Positions 46,264-64,000 of a stretch of 64,000 nucleotides of DNA are shown here, piece by piece. Both the position numbers and the translations under genes were made by a program. Positions within the stretch are counted from its first letter, which is position 1, and every line of letters begins with the position of its first letter. The notes below the pieces were generated by a model. It worked only from the letters and a program-made list of their open reading frames with translations, was not told the DNA's origin and ran no database searches. The stretch comes from Costus lasius (lineage: Eukaryota > Streptophyta > Magnoliopsida > Zingiberales > Costaceae): assembly GCA_027563935.2 (NCBI GenBank), contig CM050447.1, positions 15,458,501 to 15,522,500 on the forward strand, written 5' to 3'.

Positions 46264-47870
46264 GTGGATTCACAGAAAGCTGATTATGAAAAGGAAATAG
46301 CAAAGCGTTTGCAAGAAAATGAGTTGTTGAGGTCAGCGGCTGATGCAAAGTTTCTGCATGAAAATGAGTTGTTGAGGTTGGTGGATTCGCAGAAAGCTGA
46401 TTATGAAAAGGAAATAGGAAAACTTATGCAGGAAAATGAGTTGTTGAGGTCTAATGCAAGAAGAGATGACTCAAGCAATGAGGGAAAGGGGGAGGGTGGA
46501 GAACAATTGATAGTCTACAAATCAAGCCAAAGGAAAGGGAAAATGGCGAAAAAACCCTCAAATATGATCATAAGCCCTTACACCCAAGAGAAGAAGAAGA
46601 AGAAGAAGAAGAAAGGGGCCACAAGTAATCAGGAGGCCCCGATTACTATGGATGAAACTATGTCAGATGTACCATATGAGGATAAGGTAGTAGTTTGTAT
46701 ATATCTCATTCAATTTTTGTAGAAGATATTAAATATTAGGTTTTTCTATGATATTCTAGCTGATTTCTATTAATGCTGATTTTTTTTACGATATTCTAAC
46801 TGATTTCTACTGTATGGTGGATTTTTTCTACGATATTCTAGTTGATTTCTACGGTATTCTGGAATTTTTCTACGATACTCTATTTGATTTCTACGGTATT
46901 CTAGCTAATTTCTACGGTATCCTAGAATTTTTCTACGATATTCTAACTGATATGCTACGATATTAAATGATTCTTTTATTATATTATATTTTTTAGGATA
47001 AGCATAGAAGAGATTATCGTGGGCGGCAGGACATAATTGAAGAACAAAAGACTCAGCTAGAGGAGTATATGACCTAGGAATTTAAAAGATTCAACGATGG
47101 GTTCGATTGGGGAATAGATAAACAAAGGGTGTATGATATATTATTTGGATTATCTAACTACTGAATTTGTTGTATATCTTTAATTAAGCTACTCAAGTGG
47201 GAACTAACTACTTTATTTGCATACAGGCCATTGATGCATATGCAACACTACTTATAAAAAGGTGCCAAGAAGACAAATTAAATTACCCTCCTTTTGCTTA
47301 TATTTCCCCAAATTGCATATATTTCTACATGGTTGGTAAATTTGGTGCATCAGCTAGGTATTTAGAACACTTGACCATTGAAACCCTTACGAAGATATGT
47401 AGAATTTTTGCCCCGATATGTAATGACGAACACTGGTTTATTGTACATAGATGTGGAAAATAGAAATATGAAAGTGTATAACTCGTTATATATCCGTAGG
47501 GATCATGCTACAGTTCTTGCTACATATGTAAGTAATGTTATTCTGGCATTTTAATTGTATGCAATATAGTATAATGATACATTTAACAAATTATTTTTTT
47601 CATTTGTAGGTTGTTGTATTAAGGTCACATTTTAAACTCCAAACCAAGAATGGCTGCATTGATATAGGGCATTGGCCACTGACTTGGGAAGATAACTGCC
47701 CTAAACAATATGATAGTGCAGATTGTGGTATTTTTACAATGAAGTACATGGATTATCTGTGTAGCAACAAGGATTTTGATTTTTCACAGTCTGATATGCC
47801 AAGGCTTAGGGCCATTATAAGTTTAGAACTCTTTAGAGGACTTTTGGAGAGTGAGTATGGTAAATGTTAA
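46264..47870 (+). pseudogene. Ulp1-like C48 protease gene of the MULE, decayed
   Basis: Remnant of a SUMO-protease-like gene carried by the element. The first exon (to 46686) has a coiled-coil with a 39-residue near-perfect duplication (DSQKADYEKEI..QENELLR twice), a Lys run, and IISPYTQ. Further exons are about 46997-47130, 47227-47527 and 47610-47870. Catalytic positions: His in DEHWFIVH; the Asp position reads Asn (KVYNSL); Gln and Cys in CPKQYDSADCGIF. A TAG at 47075-47077 and a one-base frame shift near 47460 break it. The N-terminus before 46264 is missing a start in frame. The exon order matches Ulp1 genes of plant MULEs. Confidence 0.75.
46740..46965. repeat. 'tttctacgatattct' repeats in a Ulp1 intron
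   Basis: An intron with about ten variants of TTTCTACGATATTCTAG in tandem. It is the same motif family as the large array at 47975-49005, so the motif spread inside the element. Confidence 0.7.
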
Positions 47871-47974
47871 TCAATTTCCTAAACTGATGTAAGTTGTATA
47901 CAATGTGTTGTAATTATTTTGGAAAAGAATTTATAAATATATTAGTTATAAGGTTGTTTTCATAATCTTTGTGA

Positions 47975-49005
47975 TTTTTGTCTATGATATCCAGGATTTT
48001 TCTACGATATACAGAATGATTTCTATGATATCGTAGAATTTTTCTACAATATACAGGATTTTTCTACAATATACAGAATGATTTTTGTATATAGGATTTT
48101 TGTCTATGATATCCAGGATTTTTCTACGATATACAGAATGATTTCTATGATATCGTAGAATTTTTCTACAACATATATGATTTTTCTACAATATACAGAA
48201 TGATTTTTGTATATAGGATTTCTGTCTATGATACCCAGGATTTTCTACGATAAACAGGATAATTTCTATGATATCTTGTAAGTTGTATACAATGTGTTGT
48301 AATTTTTTTACGATGTCCAGAGCAATTCTACGGTATATAGGATTTTTGTCTATGATATCCAGGATTTTCTACGATATATATGATGATTTCTACAATATTC
48401 GAACATATTTCTACAATATACATAATGATTTCTATGATATCCTAGAATTTTTCTACAATAAACAGGATAATTTCTACGATATCTAATAAGTTGTATACAA
48501 TGTGTTGTAATTTTATTACGATGTCCAGAGCAATTCTACGGTATATAAGATTTTTGTCTATGATATCCAGGATTTTCTACGATATATAAGATGATTTCTA
48601 CAATATTCTAACATATTTCTACAATATACAGAATGATTTCTACGATATCCTAGAATTTTTCTACAATAAACAGGATAATTTCTACGATATCTTGTAAGTT
48701 GTATACAATGTGTTGTAATTTTTTTACGATTTCCAGAGCAGTTCTACGGTATATAGGATTTTTGTCTATGATATCCAAGATTTTCTACGGTATATAGGAT
48801 GATTTCTACAACATTCTAACATATTTCTACAATATACAGAATGATTTCTACGATATCCCAGAATTTTTCTACAATATACAGGATAATTTCTATTATATTT
48901 TATTAGAATTCTACGATATCCAGAATTTTTCTACAATATACAGGATAATTTCTACGATATTCGATTAGAATTCTACGATATCCAGAATTTTTCTATGATA
49001 TACAT
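47975..49005. repeat. tandem array with 208-bp higher-order unit
   Basis: Built from 15-25 bp variants of TTTCTACGATATCCAGAATT. Superimposed on this, a block starting AGTTGTATACAATGTGTTG recurs at 48281, 48489 and 48697, a 208-bp period. The same block occurs singly at about 47892, just after the Ulp1 stop codon. Confidence 0.85.
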
Positions 49006-49277
49006 TGTGCTTCACACATTCACAGATAAATACAACATGATATCCATAATTTTAATTGGTTAAATCACAAACCATATTAAGCAGTCCACATAATGTGCTT
49101 CACACATTCACAGATGCTAAATTTCATAGTACAAATAGATGAACAATAATATTTAACTAGTTACAACAAGAAGAATTAAGAAGATAAATAGATTTTTTGT
49201 CAGCTTCATTCCACACAAGTTTGTTGTCACAGACATGGATGTTCTTGTGTTTGATTTTGTTGGCCTGATGTGAGAGA

Positions 49278-51092
49278 TTATTTGTCATGTTCCTGTGTTT
49301 GATTTTGTTGGCCTGATATGACAGATCCTTTGTCTGAGCACTGCATAAAGATAAATAGATTATTTGTTAGCAATCGACAATTGCAATTAGGTAGCTCTAT
49401 TGAAATTTTGCAAGTTAGTATATTTACGTAAAAAGATGTGGCTCCCATCATCATAGTATCAGAAATATAAGGCTGTGTTGGATGTATATAGCTGCTTGGT
49501 AACATCATCTACAATTAAATGGCATGTCAGAGTTGAGCTAATTAGCAATTGGTAGCATGTAGAGTCCATGTAAATGTGCAAACCTGTGTTGTTGGTAATC
49601 CGGTATGAACTTGGCTATTAGTAGGAGGTATGCTTGGGCTTGACTTTGTTGTACCAGTCCTTTTGGGTCTTCTTTCAAGGACATTTTTCTTTCTTTTCTC
49701 TTTCGGTCCCTTCTTTGCAGGAGGGGGTCTTATAGTTATATTTGGCCTCAGGTCATTCGCATTGGATGAAGCTGTATGGTAATCCTCATGTTCATTCTTG
49801 TTCTGTAATATTTCTTGCACGTCTATCCTGAGTTGTTTGTTCACTTTTTCAATATGTTGTAGCGCACTTCTGGAATATGTGCCAAATACAAAGCCGGTGT
49901 GCACTATTTGGCACCACAGTTTGTACTGCTTTTGATATTGCAGCTGATTGATCTGTGAATATAGTTGTAGGTTGCCGTCCATTCATTGCTTGTAGAAAAG
50001 TCTCAAATAGCCAAATGAATGAATCAGCAGACTCGTCATATAATAAAGCAGCACCAAACATAATTGTCTGCTTATGATGATTTAGGCCAACAATAGGAGC
50101 AAATGACATGTTATATTCATTTGTTTGAAAAGTTGTATCAAAACAAATGACATCACCAAAGTATGCATAGTCTATGATAGATTTACCATCGGCCCAAAAA
50201 AAGTTAGCAATCTCTCCTGACTCGTGAACTTCAATGGCATAAAAAAATTGAGGATCTTTTGTCAACCTTTCCTTAGATACTTAAGAATACCTTGAGTTTC
50301 TTTTCCATCTAATATTTTCCTCCTACGTCTATGGAGATAGTTGGTATTATCATCTCTAATAAAACCAACTTCATTATTGCTTTCCCCAGCTTGCAAATAA
50401 TTATACACATGATGTGCTTTTATACCTGATTCTGCCATCTGATCAATAATTGCACGTTGGAAAGATAAAATTTTTCTATGTGATCTAAGCATATGAACTT
50501 TGTTTGGACTAGTCATTGGATGGTTATGGCAAACAACAAATTTTGATAATGTTCAAATGTTATTCATGTCAATTTTGAATTCTACTCGAGCCAAGCAATC
50601 TGTTCTTGTCTCGGGTTGTGGTTTTATAGTGACATGTGTTCTATGAATTTGTCGTAAACCTTGTTTGCTACAAAAAAATTTACGAAATTTCAAACTCCCG
50701 TCTTTCCTACGCTCCAGATGGTGTTTCTTTATACTAAACCTCATTCTTTTTGCATAGTCATTGTAAAAATTATATGCTTCAATTTCATTATCAAATGTCA
50801 TACCAACAATAGGATCTGCACATAATGTCATACCAACCATAGGTTCAACACTATTTTCCACTGGCTCAACTGACTCAACTGGCTCAACTTTAACTGATGC
50901 TTCCACATCATCCACATCCTGGCATGATAATTAAATCATTTAAAAATTACCCTAAATAAAATTCACACTATCATTTAGATTTTTACTTACCAATTTTATA
51001 GTATTCGAGTTGATTTCAAGAAATACTTCATCGTCTGATGACTCCCAATCGAGGATCTTATTGTACATCATCGGCTTCTTTCTTTTCTCCAT
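49278..51092 (-). pseudogene. FAR1/MULE transposase gene (mudrA-like), internally deleted
   Basis: Transposase gene of the element. Exon 1 (50991-51092) starts MEKRKK and has an acidic tail. Exon 2 from 50918 carries an FAR1 DNA-binding domain (GMTFDNEIEAYNFYNDYA, FFCSKQG, VVCHNHP). Next comes the MULE transposase core at 49849-50265 with FDTTF and IFTDQ as two DDE aspartates and HRLCIWHIF. Then the sequence jumps to a C-terminal Lys/Pro-rich tail (49542-49860) and short last exons (about 49431-49508 and 49278-49342). The third catalytic residue region and the SWIM zinc finger are missing. A TGA at about 50552 and a frame shift near 50265 also break it. Confidence 0.8.
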
Positions 51093-52011
51093 AGTGTCTT
51101 AGAACTTGTGCAGCGGTAATAATTCTGAAAAAATATAAAAAAATAGCATAATCATTATTGTAATTATAATAACTATTTCAGGCTAACAAACAACCACTAA
51201 CTTAATTTTTGACTAAAAAATTCAAATAAAATGTAAAAAAGTCTCATGATTATTGTAATAACTGTTTAAGACTAAAATCATTCTCTAACTCAATTTTTTA
51301 GTTAATTTGACATGTATTTCTACGATATTGACAATAATTTCTACGAAATAAAAAAGTTCTAAATTTTTTTAAAAAAAATTGCATGAGCATGATCATTATA
51401 ATAATATTTGACAATAACACCAAAACTAATTTTTGTGTATTTGGTAAAAATTTCTCCGACAGTGAATAGAATTTCTATGAATTAAAAATAATTCTAAAAT
51501 AATTTAAAAATTTTGATTTATCCTTAAATAACTACGAAGTAGAAGAAATTGACTTTCCTGATTTAGCGATGATCAATTAAAGTGGCAAAAGTGGTGGAGC
51601 GAGTAGCACAGCAGCTAGGGCAAATTTTTGCTCGTTGGCGATGAACGTATAAGGGGAGATAAGATAGTGAGGAGAGTGTGAGGAGGGAAGACAGGAGACG
51701 CCGGCGAGGGTAGAGGGACTTCTTTGGCGAGTTCGACGACAACGAGCAAATTTTTTTTAAGCCGCCGTCATCGGTGAGAGGTGCAGCCAGAGATGAGAAA
51801 ATGCAAGAATCTTTTTCGAATGAGGAGAGAGAGTGTTCAGGTGATGAGAATAAGGGTTTATGGAGGAGAGAGAAGGGTTTAATGAGAGGAGAGAAATGTT
51901 AACGGGAGCAAACGTTGCTCCGTTTTCTATATTTTTTAGAATCGAAGATGGACGATTGGGATGAGCCAACCTAAGATGGCTCTGTTGAGACCTTCAATAG
52001 AAATTTTTTTC
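51093..52011. other. MULE right sub-terminal region
   Basis: Leader of the transposase gene and the right inverted repeat (about 51830-52011). It is AT-rich at 51110-51560, with a few 'tttctacgatat' motifs near 51316-51345. No further gene. Confidence 0.5.
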
Positions 52012-52020
52012 CTCGGGCCT

Positions 52021-52632
52021 CAGCTACGTAGACACAAACGACGACGGAGAGGGTTGTTGGTCCCACCACTTCCATTGCTAAGTCGAGAAATTTTTACCCA
52101 AACCTCTAACAAATTTGTTCTTACCCAAACCTCTACCCAAATGCCCTTGATAGCAACCCGTCGGGGTCGTTATAACAGCTACGTGTAATTTTCTCCCCTT
52201 TACATACCAGATTTACGTCCACCAGCTACTTGAGTGAGTCCCACATGGAGCAACGCCAACACAAGGTTGGTGGGGCAATGCGTAATTGGTGGTAAAATCA
52301 TAATTTGTCTGGATTAATGAAGCTATCAGACGCCCTTACCCTCCTTTCCACGGTGACTCGTCTAAACGCAATTCGCCGTTTTCTCGTGCGAGAAGAACCC
52401 GAAAGCTGCGGTCATTATTGTGGCACGTCCACTCCGCTTCGTCGTCGTGTCCCATTTTTTTTGTCGCCTTCTCCCATCTAGCTCGATCCATTTCCGCAGT
52501 ATCGCGGCTCGAGATCGCATCGCTCTCGAGCGTCTCTCCCTGTTCCCTCTTTCCAGATCGATCACCGGCTTCGGCGAGTCGATTGATCTCTAAACTTTAG
52601 CTTCGGGCTTCCCAATCTTGATCGACGCCGAG
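52021..52632 (+). promoter_or_regulatory. VHA-A promoter and 5' UTR region
   Basis: About 600 bases between the MULE and the start codon. The part 52380-52632 is GC- and pyrimidine-rich, as in 5' UTRs of plant housekeeping genes. No confident TATA box. Confidence 0.4.
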
Positions 52633-61107
<8,475 letters not shown>

Positions 61108-61450
61108 TCGACCTCCAAGAATCAAACAATGAAAATCTCTATGATTATAGTGTATCTAGTATTCTGAAAGACTCGTAGCATCATGGAGACACCATGCTGC
61201 GGTTGTTCATCTTTTAGTTCTGCATGTTTTTGAACGTGCTGTTCTGTTTATACATGCCACAGTGTGCTATTTATAACAGGTGAGACCATAATTTTGTGAG
61301 CTATTGTAATAAAATCTAGATGCTTTGAGCTAGCGTGAGCAGTGCTCACTTGTGACCTAGGTGAAGAAGTTGGTCCACGGGTAGCAGTCTTTGTAGAGTA
61401 AATAGTGGCCTCTTTTACAGTGTATTGCCCTCTTTCGCAATAAAGTCTGT
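61108..61450 (+). terminator. VHA-A 3' UTR and polyadenylation signals
   Basis: 3' UTR after the TGA. AATAAA lies at 61308-61313 and again at 61438-61443. Either could be used. Confidence 0.6.
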
Positions 61451-64000
61451 TTGTATCAATGATTTGATTATTGTATCAATTCAATTTTTAGTTGTCGCCG
61501 GTGATCTGCTGATGAGGTTTTTTTCCCTCAAATATGCCACCACTTATTATATTGAGCTCCCAACTGATATTGAATTGAAAGAAAATTGTGGTGCGTTCGA
61601 GCTGAGCAAATTTTATAATATCGTCTGTTTAGATTACCCCGAATTTGTAATGAATTTTTTTTCTAGTTTAATGTGAATTTTATGGTTGTATTTTGAGCTT
61701 TAAAGTGGTTGAAACTTTCTCTAAAATAAACTGTCAATATTCATGAAAAAGAGAAAAATGCATAATATTTTTTTTGTCAAGTAACAAAAATATGAAATTT
61801 TAATTTGAGCCGTAAACTGTATATGGTATCAACTTAGATTCTATTACTAATTTGGTTTCTTAAGTTCACAAATCACAATTTCTCTAGGTCTCTTTTTTGT
61901 TTCAATATGTGGTTTTGTATCTTAGTCCCTAATATTTAATACTCATGTCATCTTAAAATTCCTAATCTTTTCAAACTTTGTTTATAAAATATATTAGTAC
62001 GCTTTGGTGATAAAATTTTCTTGGTGGATTCAATAAAAAATGTAAATCTTAATATAAAATTTTAAAGCTAAAGTCATCTTAATATCGCTTTAAGATTTAT
62101 ACTTTAATTAAATATATTACCCTTGGCTAGGAATTATTTTTTGCTTTGGTCCTTGAGTTCTTAGCCTTTCCTATTTTGGTTGATATAGTTTTACTTTTAA
62201 CCAATTTAGTTTTTAATTTTGACCTGTGGTGTTTGCTACCCTTTTTTTTAATCTCTAACTATTTTTCTGTATACTTATAGTCTCTAGAGTCTAATATTTA
62301 TACCTGTTCTAATCAAAATTTACTCTTTTTTTATTTAGTATACTAAAGTTTGATATTTCTCTCAGTTTAATCCCTAAGCATAGTTATTTTAAATTGTTCC
62401 CAAATGAAAGATCTATTATTTACAACTTAACACCCCAACTTTCATTCAAGAAATTTATTATTTAAACAATTGAAACCTTTTAAATCTCCTTAATAATCCC
62501 TAATAACATGCAGTAGTTCTCACCATCAACACATACAAATTGGCAAGTGATTAATGAGACTAATAAGTACATTATTTATTTATAAAATAGCGTCTCTTGT
62601 TATGCTAAATAATGTGGAATTAATATACTATTTCAATAAATAATAACCGGCATTATTATGTTGTTAATTAGACTATTAATTTGTTGTCAATTCAAGGTTA
62701 TTTTTATAATTTATAAAAAAAAGGAGAGATTCAACAGATTTGACCATACTGCAAAGGGTCTCGACGCAATTACAGAAAGTTTTAGGTAAAAAAGGAAAAA
62801 AATAGCTCCCTAAGCATTGATACTAATAAGGATTCTGACTTTTTGATCTATCATTTATTCTGATAATCAGAGCTTCAAAATTTCTCGAGTCTTTTTGTTA
62901 TGTGTCTTGATGATTCTTCTCAAATTATTCTCTTCTCACTCTGTTCATTTGTGAATCAATCCCCGTCTATAAGCATTCTCGCCGCGGTCCTTTTAGGTGT
63001 GCTTCAATTTTGGAGGAAAAATCCGAGCTTTTGTTCGTTCTTGCATTCTTTCTTTCTTTTTTCTGATTTCTTTGGGTATAACTATGCTCGCGATTTTATA
63101 ATTTTTTTTTCTTTCTTTCGGATGTTTACCTATTTGCGGATTGGAATTTGGCGCTTGGGAGTTGGGGAGGTGGACAGGAAGGTCTTCCAGGGGCATCTTT
63201 GGTTGTGGTTGAATCTCCTTCGAGAAATATATGCACTTGGTCGTTAGGAATGCTATGTGAATCCGAGGTCTGGCAACTGTGGAGATCTCACCGAAAGATC
63301 CGACGCCATCAAGGCTCGTAGCATTGTCCGCCGGCTTTGCTGGGGGCTGACATTTCGTGGGATTCCATACGTTTTTATGAAGAAAAGAAATGAGACCTTT
63401 AATCCGGAGGGGCCGAATCGTGTGGAAGAAATCAAGAAAATATGCTAATTTGCGATTTTTGGTGCTTGTTTTCCTTTTCAATTCATATCCTTGAGCATGT
63501 GTGATTTCGGCCCATACTGATGTATTATTGCACATCCATAAGTACTGATATATACTTACACATTACTAACCAGTACTAATTAAGTAATATATTGATATGT
63601 ACATTTATATATACAATATCAATCATCCATTGGTAGCTTTATATGGCCGCTACATACTATTTTTTAAAGCATTGACATAAGTTAGCTGCATACTTTTATA
63701 GAAGGGGCAAAACAGACACTTCATGGAAACAGTCTTGCCTTTCTGCATTTTCATGGTTCTGTAAGTTTGAAAATGGATAAAGTGTGTTTAGTTTTAATAG
63801 GTTTCTATAACAATGTAACCAACATTGATCCTTCATTGTCTTCTAGATTATCTTTACTAGCTATATTTATGATCAGTTTGGTTAACAGGTGAATTCTGTT
63901 GTGGGAGCTTGATTTCCTACAATCAAAGTGTAAAATTTTCACTTACATAACATGTAATTGCATCTAGCACGTAGTTAAGTTTTCACATAATGTTGTAATT
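61451..64000. other. AT-rich intergenic DNA, no recognised gene
   Basis: Mostly AT-rich, with no domain recognised. A less AT-rich patch at 62990-63450 has short frames open on both strands (63257-63448 plus, 62993-63535 minus). Its T-rich run followed by a GC-richer block resembles a 5' UTR or first exon, but nothing identifies a gene. Confidence 0.5.

Larger units (their letters stand above)
45690..52011. mobile_element. Mutator-like element (MULE) with Ulp1-type protease, 6.3 kb
   Basis: Terminal inverted repeats of about 180 bp begin GAAAAAAATTTCTATTGAAG at both ends. They share blocks such as 'cccaatcgtccat', 'caacgtttgctcccgttaac' and 'cattaaacccttctctctcc'. The 9-bp flanks CTCAGGTCT (45681-45689) and CTCGGGCCT (52012-52020) match at 7 of 9 with two transitions, consistent with an old MULE target duplication. 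Inside lie a plus-strand Ulp1-like protease gene, a tandem repeat region, and a minus-strand FAR1/MULE transposase gene. Plant MULEs with Ulp1-type genes are a known class (Kaonashi type). Both genes are damaged, so this copy is inactive. Confidence 0.85.

Noticed and set aside
47975..49005. CRISPR-like array
   Set aside because: Plant nuclear DNA. Repeats are degenerate and short, spacers are not unique, and the period is explained by a higher-order satellite unit.

Overview
This window is plant nuclear DNA, probably from a monocot. It holds multi-exon genes with GT-AG introns, two nested Athila-type Ty3/gypsy retrotransposons, a chromovirus remnant, a Mutator-like element with a Ulp1-type protease, and several MITEs. 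The very GC-rich, GC3-biased exons of the sugar transporter and xyloglucan enzyme genes, set in AT-rich intergenic DNA, suggest a commelinid monocot. No species can be named from the sequence alone. There are no rRNA, tRNA or CRISPR features.

The core is an ancient tandem duplication of a two-gene unit: a minus-strand STP-type hexose/H+ symporter followed by a plus-strand xyloglucan endotransglucosylase/hydrolase (XTH). Unit 1 starts near 2684 and unit 2 near 37106. Each unit kept a different gene. Unit 1 has an intact transporter (2885-4553) and a ruined XTH. Unit 2 has a broken transporter (37299-38944) and an intact XTH (44285-45288).

The unit 1 XTH is scattered from 7544 to 36274. It is split in exon 2 by a chromovirus remnant that itself contains Athila element A (9827-20147). 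It is split in exon 3 by a solo LTR (21274-35524) that contains the complete Athila element B (21810-33990, TSD ACTCC). It is split again in exon 3 by a 426-bp fold-back MITE (35742-36167). Region by region: 1-2291 gypsy LTR debris; 2292-7543 unit 1 transporter and flank; 7544-36274 the dismembered XTH with its nested elements; 36275-45680 unit 2; 45690-52011 the MULE; 52633-61107 the vacuolar H+-ATPase catalytic subunit A gene in 20 exons; 61108-64000 its 3' UTR and AT-rich DNA with no recognisable gene.

The intact genes fit ordinary cell functions: sugar uptake at the plasma membrane, wall xyloglucan remodelling, and endomembrane acidification. The unusual material lies in the repeats. Two Athila families each carry arrays of short GC-rich palindromes in LTR and 3' internal DNA, with different palindrome sequences. 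A small hairpin in the Athila 3' non-coding region shows a compensatory base-pair change. Element B keeps an uninterrupted 400-codon ORF in the envelope position while its gag-pol is broken. The MULE carries a 208-bp higher-order repeat that appears to include sequence from just downstream of its Ulp1 gene's stop codon.
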